In this document: positions 9,497 to 18,746 of the stretch, in pieces
Numbering within the stretch: position 1 is the stretch's first letter
Layout of the letters: every line of letters begins with the position of its first letter
NCBI GenBank assembly: GCA_028699065.1
Contig: JAQVVH010000002.1
Coordinates: 124,001-188,000 of the forward strand
DNA length: 64,000 nucleotides
Direction: 5' to 3'
Source: Gallionella sp.
Lineage (GTDB): Bacteria; Pseudomonadota; Gammaproteobacteria; Burkholderiales; Gallionellaceae
Notes under the pieces: generated by a model
What the model was told of the DNA's origin: nothing
Databases searched by the model: none
Seen by the model: only the letters and a program-made list of their open reading frames with translations
Made by a program: the position numbers and the translations under genes

Positions 9497-10288
9497 ATGC
9501 TTTCAATCTCAGCTTCTTCAGTTCCCAGCATCCTGATCGTTGATGACTCCACGATTGATCTGAAATTACTGATGGAACTCATGGCAGCCCGTCAAATGCG
9601 GCTAAATGTGGCATTCAATGGCCAGGACGGTTATCACAAGGCCGAAATTCTCGCTCCCGATTTAATTTTGATGGATATCAACATGCCCGGGATGGATGGT
9701 TTTACAAGCTGTCGCATGCTCAAAAACAACGCGCGCACCCGGAATATCCCGGTCATTTTCCTGACCGCCGCCAATGAAACGGAAAAACGAATTCAGGGCT
9801 TTACACTGGGGGCCGTCGATTACATCGGTAAACCATTTAACGAGCAGGAAGTCATCGCGCGGGTCGAAGTTCACCTCAACCTTGCCAGACAGCGTCATTA
9901 CCACCTTCCGGAAACAGCCCAGCCTGCGGAAAGTGCCACGCAAAACCACGATGACGTCCTGATCCGAACCGCTACAGAGTATCTTCAGGAAAACATTGCC
10001 AACCCGCCTTCACCTGAAATACTGGCCAAACAGCTGGGGACCAACGAAAAATATCTGAATCAGATTTTTCACCAGCGATTTGCAATGCCGGTCTTCGGCT
10101 GGTTGCGCGAGGAGCGTTTGCGCAATGCGCGCGAACTATTGGCGAATACCTCAACGCCGATTGCCACAATTGCCGAGCATCTTGGTTACTCCAACCCCGC
10201 CAATTTCGCAAAAGCTTTCCGCGAACGTTTTGACTGTTCGCCGCGCGATCTGCGCAATCAACTGCAAAATGAAAACTTCGCACAATGA
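9497..10288 (+). CDS. Response regulator with REC domain and AraC-type DNA-binding domain
   Basis: The 263-residue protein has an N-terminal receiver domain (acidic pair in IVDDS near residue 17, phospho-acceptor Asp in LILMDINMPGMDG near 60, Lys in GKPFN) and a C-terminal AraC-family double HTH (about residues 155-255, ending in the typical GYSNPANFAKAFRERF helix). It should be a phosphorylation-controlled transcription factor. The ATG at 9497 is preferred; a TTG at 9428 in frame would add 23 residues without homology, and neither has a good ribosome site. It overlaps the downstream hybrid kinase gene by ATGA, showing they are a pair. Divergent position suggests control of the exopolysaccharide operon. 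Confidence 0.88.
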   Translation: MLSISASSVPSILIVDDSTIDLKLLMELMAARQMRLNVAFNGQDGYHKAEILAPDLILMDINMPGMDGFTSCRMLKNNARTRNIPVIFLTAANETEKRIQGFTLGAVDYIGKPFNEQEVIARVEVHLNLARQRHYHLPETAQPAESATQNHDDVLIRTATEYLQENIANPPSPEILAKQLGTNEKYLNQIFHQRFAMPVFGWLREERLRNARELLANTSTPIATIAEHLGYSNPANFAKAFRERFDCSPRDLRNQLQNENFAQ

Positions 10289-12855
10289 GACTTAAACCCA
10301 CTCCCGGTTCGGCACTCCTTTGGGCGGCCGGCTTCTTTCTGCTGTTTGCGGCCCCATGGGCAAATGCGGCCCCCTTGAGCATAACCGTCGACACCGCCAC
10401 AAAGATTTCGGCATCCGAAGCCACCTACGCCTGCACAACAAACGCGCAAACCACTTTTGAGGAGGTTCTGTCCGGGGCCTGCATTCCACGCCTCATGACT
10501 CAAGGCGAACTCTCGGAGGGATTCAGCAAGGATGTCTCCTGGCTCAGACTGAATCTCCGCAACAACACGCACGAAGCCATTCGACGCTGGGTCAGCGTTG
10601 GCCATCCCCGCCTTGAGGAAGTAAGTCTCTTTGCACCCGAAGAAAATGGACAATGGAGCCGAACCGAAGCCGGGACGCTGACCCCCATGGATAAGCGGAA
10701 TGAATATGCGCGGGAATTTGGTGTGTTGCCCGTCAGTATCGCTGCAAACTCGACGACCACCCTCTGGCTGCGCATCGCGTCACGCACGTCGATCGACTTG
10801 AACACCACACTCTGGAAACCCTCGGAATATTCCAAAAACATGTATCAGTGGAATCTGGGCATTGGCATTGCACTGGGTGGACTGATGGTCGTCAGCATAC
10901 TTTCCATCCTGATTTACCTTGTTCTTAAAGCGCGTGCGTATCTGTTTTTCGGGCTAGCCTTTCTCGGCGCGCTGCTGACTGAGCTTTACCGGAATGGCCT
11001 GCTGCAAAGATACCTGTGGCCCGCCGAATGGCCCCTGCTCGCCGAAGCGAATACTATTTTCTCGATCTGGACTGTCGGCAATTTCGTGCTGTTTGTGTAC
11101 AGCACACTTCCCGAGCTGCGTTCTTACATCCTCAGACACTACCTGTTTGCCGGATTGATCTCCGTGACGCTGCTGGGACAGCTATGGGCCCTGTTTGTCG
11201 ACCATGGAAACGGCACACAATTATGGAACATCACTTTAAACGCCGCACTTTTTGTGGGAATGATCCTTACATTTCAAGCGTGGCGTACCGGAAGCCGGCG
11301 TGCAGGCCTGATTCTGTTGAGCTTTGGCCTGCTCACTCTGATACAGATCGTGCGCCTTGGCGTTACGCTGGGGATTCTCCCCTTTTATCAGGGTGAACTC
11401 CTGGCCGCGCTCTGGGCGCTCATGATGGCAGCCCCCCTGTTTCTGCTCAGCACGTTCGAGCATTCGAGAGACTTGGAAAGTCGCTTGATAAAAATCGAGG
11501 CAGAGAATTCCGCAAAACTGAATTTCCTTAGCCGAATGAGCCATGAACTACGTACGCCACTGAATTCCATACTGGGCTACGCCGAACTGCTTGAACGTCA
11601 CAGCTCGCGTGTCACGATGGAAGAGGCAACCCATGCCATCAAGCAAAGTGGCAAATACCTGCTCGGCATGATCGATGAAATTCTTGATCACACCCGCAGC
11701 ATCACAGGAAAAATGAAGCTGGAGTCCGCCCCCCTTGAAGTCAGAGCGTTTCTTGCCGAGATCCAGCGCAACACCACAGTGATGTGCCAAACAAGCGGCA
11801 ATCATTTCACCCTCGAGATTGAAGGCGCCCTGCCCGATGCCATTCTTGCGGATGAGCGCCGCTTGAGGCAGGTGCTGGACAATTTGCTCACCAACGCCAA
11901 CCGCTACACACAACATGGAAAAATTACTCTGGGCTGCAAAATTACCGCCCCAACCAGTTCGGCGGTGGAGTTGGTATTTTCAGTAACCGACAACGGCATC
12001 GGCATTCCTCCTGAAGATCAGGAGAAAATCTTCTTGCCGTTTTCCCGGGGAAGCCATGTCGCCAACACCGGCATTGAAGGCAGCGGCATTGGTCTCGCTG
12101 TCGTGCAACAGCTGGTCAAGCTCATGGGCAGCAAAATCCAGCTCGAGAGCACCCAGAGCGAGGGTAGCCGCTTCAGTTTTGTCCTGCATTGCCCGCGCGC
12201 CAGCCTGCCCCAGGAAATCGGCATGGACACCGGGGGTTACACCGCACTGAAACATGCCATACGAATTCTGCTTGTTGACGACGACGTGACAAATTTGCAC
12301 GTGATGACCGCGCTGCTGGCAGACCAGGCCTTTGATGTGATCACCGCGCGTTCGGGCAACGATGCGAGAAAATTTCTGGGACAAAAAATCGATCTGGTGC
12401 TGACGGATCAATTCATGGCAAATGGCGACGGATGGCAAGTGTTGCAGGACTGGAACCGGTACAGAATTCCCGTATTCCTCCTCTCTGCAGCACCGCCACA
12501 ACGCCCGGAAAAATTTCCAGCCGAAATCAATTTCACCAACATCCTGCTAAAACCGGCCAATGCAGACTACCTGCTCACGGCCATCATGGACGAACTGGGT
12601 ATCCCCGCCCGCAGAGCTCCAGACCGTAAACCAACGGCACCTAAAAAACCGGCATCTCCGCTGCCTACCGCAGAATCATTAGCCCCGCTGCTTCCGATGA
12701 TCGAGGCCGGCGCGGTGACGGATATTACGGAATGGTTGCAGCAATTCACGCAGGAGCACCCGGAATATTCCGTGTACGCCGATCAAATCAAGCAAGCCAC
12801 CCTGAATCTGGATTTCGAGCTGCTGCACCAGCTGGTAACACAACCGGGGAGCTAG
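10285..12855 (+). CDS. 7TMR-DISM hybrid sensor histidine kinase with receiver domain
   Basis: The 856-residue protein starts with a signal peptide (to about 29), an extracellular 7TMR-DISM-type sensor domain (about 35-180), seven membrane helices (about 190-390), a HisKA dimerisation domain (phospho-acceptor His in MSHELRTPLNS near 425) and a HATPase domain (N box NLLTNANRY, G boxes DNGIGIP and GSGIGLAV). These are followed by a receiver domain (LLVDDD near 665, Asp in LVLTDQFM, Lys in LLKPAN) and a Pro-rich linker with an unassigned C-terminal helical segment. DISM sensors often detect carbohydrates or small extracellular ligands. Its start codon overlaps the stop of the AraC-type response regulator, so that regulator is its likely output. 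Confidence 0.88.
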   Translation: MRLKPTPGSALLWAAGFFLLFAAPWANAAPLSITVDTATKISASEATYACTTNAQTTFEEVLSGACIPRLMTQGELSEGFSKDVSWLRLNLRNNTHEAIRRWVSVGHPRLEEVSLFAPEENGQWSRTEAGTLTPMDKRNEYAREFGVLPVSIAANSTTTLWLRIASRTSIDLNTTLWKPSEYSKNMYQWNLGIGIALGGLMVVSILSILIYLVLKARAYLFFGLAFLGALLTELYRNGLLQRYLWPAEWPLLAEANTIFSIWTVGNFVLFVYSTLPELRSYILRHYLFAGLISVTLLGQLWALFVDHGNGTQLWNITLNAALFVGMILTFQAWRTGSRRAGLILLSFGLLTLIQIVRLGVTLGILPFYQGELLAALWALMMAAPLFLLSTFEHSRDLESRLIKIEAENSAKLNFLSRMSHELRTPLNSILGYAELLERHSSRVTMEEATHAIKQSGKYLLGMIDEILDHTRSITGKMKLESAPLEVRAFLAEIQRNTTVMCQTSGNHFTLEIEGALPDAILADERRLRQVLDNLLTNANRYTQHGKITLGCKITAPTSSAVELVFSVTDNGIGIPPEDQEKIFLPFSRGSHVANTGIEGSGIGLAVVQQLVKLMGSKIQLESTQSEGSRFSFVLHCPRASLPQEIGMDTGGYTALKHAIRILLVDDDVTNLHVMTALLADQAFDVITARSGNDARKFLGQKIDLVLTDQFMANGDGWQVLQDWNRYRIPVFLLSAAPPQRPEKFPAEINFTNILLKPANADYLLTAIMDELGIPARRAPDRKPTAPKKPASPLPTAESLAPLLPMIEAGAVTDITEWLQQFTQEHPEYSVYADQIKQATLNLDFELLHQLVTQPGS

Positions 12856-12859
12856 CGGA

Positions 12860-13900
12860 TCAAATTATACCGATGCGTGGCATGCCGTTTCTCAACTGTC
12901 CAATCACAGTGGCTTGGTCAAAACCTGCCGAGTGAAAACAGTCGATGACTTTTGCCACAGCCTCGGGTGAAACACTCACGAGCAATCCGCCGCTGGTCTG
13001 GGCATCCGCCAGCAGGCGGCGCTGCCAATCCTCCAGCGCAGCACCAAAATCCACCTCGTGTCCGTAACTCGCAAGATTTCGATCGATAGCACCCGGACCA
13101 ATGCCCTGCTGAATCAGCGGCAACGCCTCGGACAGCACCGGCACCCGGGAAAACTCCAGCTCGGCCATCACGCCGGAGCCGCGACAAATTTCGAGCAAAT
13201 GTCCCAGCAAACCAAAACCGGTCACATCGGTCAGCGCATGAACGCCTTCAATTTCGGTCAGGGCCGGCCCGACCCGATTCAGTCGTGTCGTCGTTTCAAT
13301 CATCTGTTGATAGCCCGCGGGACTGAGCAGATTTTTCTTCAATGCGGCTGCCAGCACGCCCACCCCCAGACCTTTGCCGAGAACAAGCACATCTCCGGGC
13401 TGGGCCGCACTGTTTTTCTTCAACCGGTCCGGATGCACAATCCCCAGTGCCACCAGTCCGTAGATAGGCTCCACCGAATCGATGGAGTGTCCGCCCGCCA
13501 GCGGGATCCCCGCCGCCTCGCAGACCGATTCGCCGCCCTGCAAAATCGCGCGAATTTTCTCTACCGGCAGTTTGTTGATGGGCATCCCCACAATAGCCAG
13601 GGCCATGATGGGTGTGCCGCCCATCGCGTAAACATCCGACAAGGCATTGGTCGCCGCAATCCGGCCGAATTCAAACGGATCGTCGACAATCGGCATGAAA
13701 AAATCCGTTGTGGCGATAATGGCCTGCTGGTCGTTCAGCCGATAGACGGCGGCGTCATCACTGGTTTCCGTGCCCACCAGCAAGTCGGGGAAAGGCAGTT
13801 TCTGCCGAATCGTCCCCACAATTTGCTGCAACACCGCCGGGGCAATTTTGCAGCCGCAGCCACCCCCGTGCGACAATTCGGTCAATCTGATTTCTGCCAC
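12860..13900 (-). CDS. selD: Selenide, water dikinase
   Basis: SelD makes selenophosphate from selenide and ATP, the selenium donor for 2-selenouridine in tRNA and for selenocysteine. The protein (346 residues from the chosen start) shows the N-terminal SHGGGCGCK motif with the catalytic Cys15 or Cys17 and Lys18, then ATP-binding DDAAVY and the PurM-like AIRS fold with GGHS. The active site has Cys, not selenocysteine. The chosen GTG start at 13900 has AGGGAG 5 nt upstream; an in-frame ATG at 13924 is possible and would overlap the mnmH start. It is divergent from mnmH, whose product consumes selenophosphate; no selA or selB is in the window. Confidence 0.93.
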   Translation of the reverse strand: MAEIRLTELSHGGGCGCKIAPAVLQQIVGTIRQKLPFPDLLVGTETSDDAAVYRLNDQQAIIATTDFFMPIVDDPFEFGRIAATNALSDVYAMGGTPIMALAIVGMPINKLPVEKIRAILQGGESVCEAAGIPLAGGHSIDSVEPIYGLVALGIVHPDRLKKNSAAQPGDVLVLGKGLGVGVLAAALKKNLLSPAGYQQMIETTTRLNRVGPALTEIEGVHALTDVTGFGLLGHLLEICRGSGVMAELEFSRVPVLSEALPLIQQGIGPGAIDRNLASYGHEVDFGAALEDWQRRLLADAQTSGGLLVSVSPEAVAKVIDCFHSAGFDQATVIGQLRNGMPRIGII

Positions 13901-13922
13901 GCTCACTCCCTGCCATCTGCTC

Positions 13923-14963
13923 ATGTTATTCAAGACCGCGACGCTACCACAGCTCGGTGAATTTGACGAAATCATCGATGTCCGCAGCCCGTCCGAATTC
14001 GCCGATGATCACATTCCCGGGGCCATCAATTGCCCGGTACTGAATGATGAGGAGCGCGCACGGGTCGGTACGCTTTACACCCAAACCTCCCCATTCGAGG
14101 CCAGAAAACTCGGCGCGGTGCTGGTTGCGCGGAATATTGCAGCGCATATTGAAAACAGGCTCTCCGCTCACCCCAAATCCTGGCGACCGCTGATTTATTG
14201 CTGGCGCGGCGGTCAGCGCAGCGGCGCAATGAGCATTATTCTCAATCAGGTCGGCTGGGCGGCACACAAACTGGAGGGCGGCTATAAGCAGTACCGGCGG
14301 GACGTAATCCGGCAACTGGAAGCGCTGCCGGGCACCTTCAAATTCGAGGTGCTGTGCGGATCGACGGGATCCGGCAAGAGCCGTTTTCTGAAGGCATTGG
14401 AAGAGACGGAACACCAGGTGCTGGATCTCGAAACCCTCGCGCAACACCGGGGATCGGTGCTGGGAAACCTGCCTCACGCGCCGCAGCCTTCGCAAAAAGG
14501 GTTCGAGAGCCGCCTGCTGCATCAACTCGCCCGACTCGACCCCGCACGCCCCGTGTATATCGAGGCCGAGAGCCGAAAAATCGGTCGTCTCGCCGTGCCG
14601 GACACCCTGCTCCAGGCGATGCATACCGGCCACTGCCGGCGACTTGAAACTACGGTTCCCGTGCGCGTTGGCGCCCTGCTCGAAGATTATCCGCACTTTA
14701 CCGAAAATCGTGAATTGCTTGAAACGCAACTCGATTTACTGCAGCCCTTTCACCCCAGGACCACGCTTGAAAGCTGGCGGGAATCAATCGCCCGCGGTGA
14801 TTTTTACACGCTCGTGGAAAGCCTGCTGATCACCCACTACGATCCGGCCTATTTTCGCGCACTGGAAAAAAACTACGCCGATCTGGCCGACGCTGAAACC
14901 CTTTCCCTGGCCGACCTAACGCCGGCCGCACTCAGGGAACGCGCGGCCCAGCTGCCTCGCTAA
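13923..14963 (+). CDS. mnmH: tRNA 2-selenouridine synthase
   Basis: MnmH (SelU, YbbB) replaces sulfur by selenium in the 2-thiouridine of the wobble base of certain tRNAs, using selenophosphate from SelD. The 346-residue protein has an N-terminal rhodanese domain (DVRSPSEF, catalytic Cys near residue 93 in YCWRGGQRSG) and a C-terminal P-loop domain (GSTGSGKS near 145-152). The ATG at 13923 is preferred because MLFKTATLPQLGEFDEIIDV matches the usual start; upstream in-frame sequence is antisense to selD. The last 4 bases overlap the convergent sppA. Confidence 0.93.
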   Translation: MLFKTATLPQLGEFDEIIDVRSPSEFADDHIPGAINCPVLNDEERARVGTLYTQTSPFEARKLGAVLVARNIAAHIENRLSAHPKSWRPLIYCWRGGQRSGAMSIILNQVGWAAHKLEGGYKQYRRDVIRQLEALPGTFKFEVLCGSTGSGKSRFLKALEETEHQVLDLETLAQHRGSVLGNLPHAPQPSQKGFESRLLHQLARLDPARPVYIEAESRKIGRLAVPDTLLQAMHTGHCRRLETTVPVRVGALLEDYPHFTENRELLETQLDLLQPFHPRTTLESWRESIARGDFYTLVESLLITHYDPAYFRALEKNYADLADAETLSLADLTPAALRERAAQLPR

Positions 14964-15907
14964 TGTAAGGACCAGCTGCCCTTCGTGGAGAAACCGAAGG
15001 TGCTCGCCGCGGCCGCACCAAACCGCTTGGCCAGACGCTCGGTGAAATCTTCCTTCATCGTGAAATCCACGATGTGCTCAGCCTTGATGACATCGCGAGC
15101 CACCGATTCAATGCTGCCGTAATCATCGGCCAGCCCAAGTTCCACGCCGCGCTGTCCGTTCCACACCAAGCCGCTGAATGTTTCCGGCGTTTCCTTCAGC
15201 CGCTTGCCGCGGCCCTGTCGCACAACATCGATGAATTGCTGGTGAATTTCGGCCAACATTTGTTTTGCATAAGCTTGCTGGTTCGGATTTGCCGGCGAGA
15301 ACGGATCCAAAAAGCCCTTGTTGTCACCTGCAGTCAACAGGCGCCGCTCCACCCCCAGTTTTTGCATCGTGCCTTCAAAACCGAAACCGTCCATCAGCAC
15401 CCCAATTGAGCCGATAAGACTGGCCTTGTCGACAAAAATCTTGTCGCCGGCAACCGCTACATAGTAGCCCCCGGAAGCACAGATATCCTCGACGACCACA
15501 TACAGCGGAATATCAGGATGCTGGCCGCGCAGGCGGCGGATTTCATCGTTGATCTGGCCGGCCTGCACCGGGCTCCCGCCGGGACTGTTGATTCGCAGAA
15601 TAACCCCTTGGGTTGCGGAGTCTTTAAACGCGTCCTGCAAACTCGGGATGATGAAATCCGCACTCGCCGAATTACCGGCCGCGATCTCACCCTGCAGATC
15701 CACCAGCGCCGTGTGTTTGCCTGTACTCAGGGCGGATTCGCTCTCATCGAACCAGCCCATGAAGATAAACAGCATCAGGAACAGATACGCCAGCGTCAGC
15801 GTTTTGAAGAATATTCCCCAGTGGCGCGCCCGGCGCTGTTCCTGAATTGCGGACATGGCCAGTTTTTCCAGCACACCGCGTTCCCATTGATTATTTGGTT
15901 CACTCAT
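14960..15907 (-). CDS. sppA: Signal peptide peptidase SppA, short 36-kDa type (S49 family)
   Basis: This is a 315-residue membrane-anchored serine protease with one N-terminal helix (about residues 33-52) and a periplasmic S49 domain. The catalytic Ser lies in ICASGGYY (about 145) and the general-base Lys in DNKGF (about 197), as in the short SppA of Bacillus, not the double-domain E. coli form. It degrades cleaved signal peptides or membrane protein fragments. It follows the HAD phosphatase gene by 15 nt on the same strand, a pairing common in betaproteobacteria. Confidence 0.9.
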   Translation of the reverse strand: MSEPNNQWERGVLEKLAMSAIQEQRRARHWGIFFKTLTLAYLFLMLFIFMGWFDESESALSTGKHTALVDLQGEIAAGNSASADFIIPSLQDAFKDSATQGVILRINSPGGSPVQAGQINDEIRRLRGQHPDIPLYVVVEDICASGGYYVAVAGDKIFVDKASLIGSIGVLMDGFGFEGTMQKLGVERRLLTAGDNKGFLDPFSPANPNQQAYAKQMLAEIHQQFIDVVRQGRGKRLKETPETFSGLVWNGQRGVELGLADDYGSIESVARDVIKAEHIVDFTMKEDFTERLAKRFGAAAASTFGFSTKGSWSLH

Positions 15908-15922
15908 TTAGTTCTCCGCCAT

Positions 15923-16579
15923 TCAGGCATGTTGTTTAAGCCAATCCCGCAACTCGGTGAAATCATTCACCAGCGCCCGCGGGGACAGGGCCTGCAATTG
16001 TTCGGGCGGATGTGCGCCATGCCCCACCGCCACGGCTTCGACGCCGGCATTGTGCGCCAACTCGATGTCATGCGTGGTATCCCCAATCATCAGTGTGCGC
16101 GCAGCCGAGACGCCGAGCTCGTCCATGATTTCCAGCAACATCGCCGGATGGGGTTTGGAAAACGTCTGGTCAGCCGTTCGTGTCGCATGAAAATAACCGC
16201 GCAGGCCGCTGGCATCCAGCACGCGGTCCAGCCCGGCCCGGCTTTTGCCGGTTGCCACACCGAGTAAATAACCGGCCTGATGCAAATACCGGACGGTTTC
16301 TTCCGCCCCGGCATACAGGGGAATGTTCATATCCTGCGCAAGAAAGTGATAGCGGTAACGATCTGCCAGCGGTTCGTACATCGACTCCGGTGCCGAGGGT
16401 ACGGCATGACGCAAGGCCTGTACCAGCCCAAGTCCGATGACGTGACGCGCATCCTCATCACTGGGCGCCGGCAAACCCAAATCCAGGCAGGCGGCCTGAA
16501 TGGATCCCGCGATGACGCCGGTGGAATCCATGACCGTTCCGTCCCAGTCAAAGACGATCAGATCGTAATTTTTTTGCAT
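15923..16579 (-). CDS. HAD-superfamily phosphatase, phosphoglycolate-phosphatase-like
   Basis: The 218-residue protein carries all HAD motifs: motif I FDWDGTVMDS (nucleophile Asp near 11), motif II ATGKS, the Lys of FSKPHP and motif III GDTTHDI. The helical cap between residues 18 and 80 fits the Gph/PGMB subgroup. It probably removes phosphate from 2-phosphoglycolate or a related small metabolite in the cytoplasm; substrate cannot be read from sequence. It sits just upstream of sppA in the same transcription unit. Confidence 0.85.
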   Translation of the reverse strand: MQKNYDLIVFDWDGTVMDSTGVIAGSIQAACLDLGLPAPSDEDARHVIGLGLVQALRHAVPSAPESMYEPLADRYRYHFLAQDMNIPLYAGAEETVRYLHQAGYLLGVATGKSRAGLDRVLDASGLRGYFHATRTADQTFSKPHPAMLLEIMDELGVSAARTLMIGDTTHDIELAHNAGVEAVAVGHGAHPPEQLQALSPRALVNDFTELRDWLKQHA

Positions 16580-16629
16580 GCCGGCACACCTGAAAAAAGG
16601 GAGAGCATCTTACACCGTCACGCCCGAAA

Positions 16630-17712
16630 TCAGGCCGTCTGAGAATGCGCTGGATTCACTTGCAAGTGTACCGTCGAGGTGGGGAAAGCGATCTCCGCGC
16701 CATGACGGGCAATGATTTCGCCTATCTTGAGCAGGACATCCTGTTTGATCGCATGAAACTCTTCCCAGACGATGGTCTTGGTAAAGGTGTACACAAAGAA
16801 ATCCAGCGCGCTGTCGCCGTAACGCGTGAAATTCACCATCAAGGTTCGCGTGGTATCAATCTCCGGATGGGCCAGCAGCATCGCGCGAACCTCGCGGGTG
16901 ATCGCCTCCATGACGGCGAAATCGTCGTAACGAATCCCGATGGTTTCGTAAATTCGGCGGTTGGTCATGCGCGAAGGGTTTTCCAGCGTGATCGTGGAAA
17001 ATACCGAATTCGGTACATACAGCGGCCGCCGGTCGAACGTCCGAATCACCGTCATGCGCCAGCCGATGCTTTCGACGGTGCCCTCGATTTCGCGATCCGG
17101 GCTGCGAATCCAGTCGCCGATTTTGAACGGGCGATCCAGGAAAACGATGAGGCTGCCGAACAGGTTGGCCAGCATATCCTTGGCGGCAAAACCAATTGCA
17201 ATGCCGCCGATACCGCCGAAAGCCAGCACGCCGGAAATACTGTATCCCATCGATTGGAGCCCAACCAGCACGCCGGTAATGATGATGGAAATCTTGCCCA
17301 GATTGCCCAGGGCCGTCAGCGTGGTCAGATCCAGCGCATTGTGGTCGCCGGCATGCACCTTGCTGTAGTTCAATTCGGCCTGTTTGATCGCGCGCACCAA
17401 AAACCAGGTGAGGATCACCACAATGCCGACCCGGCGTACCGGTTCAATCAAGTCAAAAATGCCGGCATGACTTTGCTGTCTGGCGATTTCTGCTGCGAAT
17501 CCCAAACCCAATAGCCAGATCATCACGCGCAAGGGCTGGTTTGCGGCGGCAAGCAAGGCATCATCCCAAACAGTAGCCGTGTCGGCCACTTTGCTTTTGA
17601 GATGCTGCAATACCCACGCGGCCGCAAAATCGAGCGCAACTGTTGCAAATACGATCGCAAACATCCGTGCGATCCACCAATCGTCGCTCAGCAAAAAATC
17701 AGTCCATTGCAA
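16630..17712 (-). CDS. Mechanosensitive ion channel of the MscS family
   Basis: This 360-residue protein has about four or five membrane helices, then the Gly/Ala-rich pore helix (around 165-190, GGIGGIAIGFAAKDMLANLFGS region split by the usual GxxxG pattern) and the cytoplasmic beta and alpha/beta domains (DRPFKIGDWIR, YVPNSVF). It should open under membrane tension and release solutes during osmotic downshock. The start is an unusual TTG: the only in-frame stop lies three codons upstream, and GAGGAG is placed 9 nt before the TTG, so no ATG start is available without losing conserved sequence. Confidence 0.88.
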   Translation of the reverse strand: MQWTDFLLSDDWWIARMFAIVFATVALDFAAAWVLQHLKSKVADTATVWDDALLAAANQPLRVMIWLLGLGFAAEIARQQSHAGIFDLIEPVRRVGIVVILTWFLVRAIKQAELNYSKVHAGDHNALDLTTLTALGNLGKISIIITGVLVGLQSMGYSISGVLAFGGIGGIAIGFAAKDMLANLFGSLIVFLDRPFKIGDWIRSPDREIEGTVESIGWRMTVIRTFDRRPLYVPNSVFSTITLENPSRMTNRRIYETIGIRYDDFAVMEAITREVRAMLLAHPEIDTTRTLMVNFTRYGDSALDFFVYTFTKTIVWEEFHAIKQDVLLKIGEIIARHGAEIAFPTSTVHLQVNPAHSQTA

Positions 17713-17745
17713 AATCAGTCACTCCTCTATATCGGTTAATGGGGT

Positions 17746-18669
17746 TTAACCCAAGCTGGTATCCAGTATCAGCATGACGGCAAATCCGATCATCAAGCCC
17801 ACAGTCGCGAGGGTTTGATGCCCGTTCCGATGGGTTTCCGGAATAACCTCATGAGACACCACAAAAATCATGGCCCCCGCAGCCAGTCCAAGTCCCGCCG
17901 GGTAAGCCCAAGCGAATCCGCTTGAAATCATCACGCCCAGCCAGGCGCCAAGCGGCTCCAATAAACCGCTTGCCGCACTCAGCAGGACCGATCTTGAAAC
18001 AGATAAGCCGGCGGCCCGGGCAGCCAGCGCAACTGCCAATCCTTCGGGAATGTCCTGCAAGGCAATGGCACTGGTTAAGGGCACGCCAACATGCAAGTCA
18101 GCCTGCGCAAAACTGACGCCAATCGCCATGCCTTCGGGCAGATTGTGCAGTGCAATGGCGAATACAAACAGCCAGAGCCGGCTGCATCGTACATGACCCG
18201 GACCGAAAGGGCCGGCGCCGGCATGCTGGTGAGGCGTGAAGGCATCCAACCCCAGCATCAATACAACGCCCGCCAACATCCCCCCCACAACCAAAGTGGC
18301 ACCGCCGAAACGACTGCCCAGCAACGCCGTACCGGCCTCAATACCGGGCAGCAGCAGTGAAAATGCACTGGCGGCCAGCATCATTCCCGCCGCAAATCCC
18401 AGCATGCCATCTTCGAGTTTTTGCGGGATGCCACGTAACAGAATCGCGGGCAAGGCACCCAAAGTTGTGGCCAGAAAACCCGCCATGCCACCCAGAACAG
18501 CGTAGCGCAAAGCGGCACCGGAAGGGAGCACAAACGGCACCGGAAGCACCGCAATGATCAACGTCAAAAGCACCAGTGCGAACAGTACGGCCAGTACGCG
18601 CCGTTGTTTCAGGTGTGATAGAAAATCATCGATCCAGCCCAGGCGGCTAGTTGAAGCAGTATCGTTCAC
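17746..18669 (-). CDS. ZIP family divalent metal transporter
   Basis: The 307-residue membrane protein has about eight helices, a His-containing loop (FTPHQHAGAG, about residues 143-152) and the two ZIP signature helices: HNLPEGMAIGV near 178 and QDIPEGLAVAL near 208, whose His/Asn/Glu residues form the metal path. It likely imports Zn2+ or related divalent cations into the cytoplasm. The start codon is GTG at 18669, as no ATG lies in frame before the first conserved helix. It is followed by the mscS-like gene on the same strand with a 33-nt gap. Confidence 0.85.
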   Translation of the reverse strand: MNDTASTSRLGWIDDFLSHLKQRRVLAVLFALVLLTLIIAVLPVPFVLPSGAALRYAVLGGMAGFLATTLGALPAILLRGIPQKLEDGMLGFAAGMMLAASAFSLLLPGIEAGTALLGSRFGGATLVVGGMLAGVVLMLGLDAFTPHQHAGAGPFGPGHVRCSRLWLFVFAIALHNLPEGMAIGVSFAQADLHVGVPLTSAIALQDIPEGLAVALAARAAGLSVSRSVLLSAASGLLEPLGAWLGVMISSGFAWAYPAGLGLAAGAMIFVVSHEVIPETHRNGHQTLATVGLMIGFAVMLILDTSLG

Positions 18670-18746
18670 CGGATTGCTCTGCAGGAATGAGTTGCCGAAT
18701 TATAGCAACGGTGCCGGCACCGGCCGGCATGTCATCGCCAGCATCG

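Noticed and set aside
18710..18721. 12-bp palindrome GGTGCCGGCACC as a terminator or operator
   Set aside because: No T run follows on either strand and the palindrome is short and GC-rich, so chance is likely.
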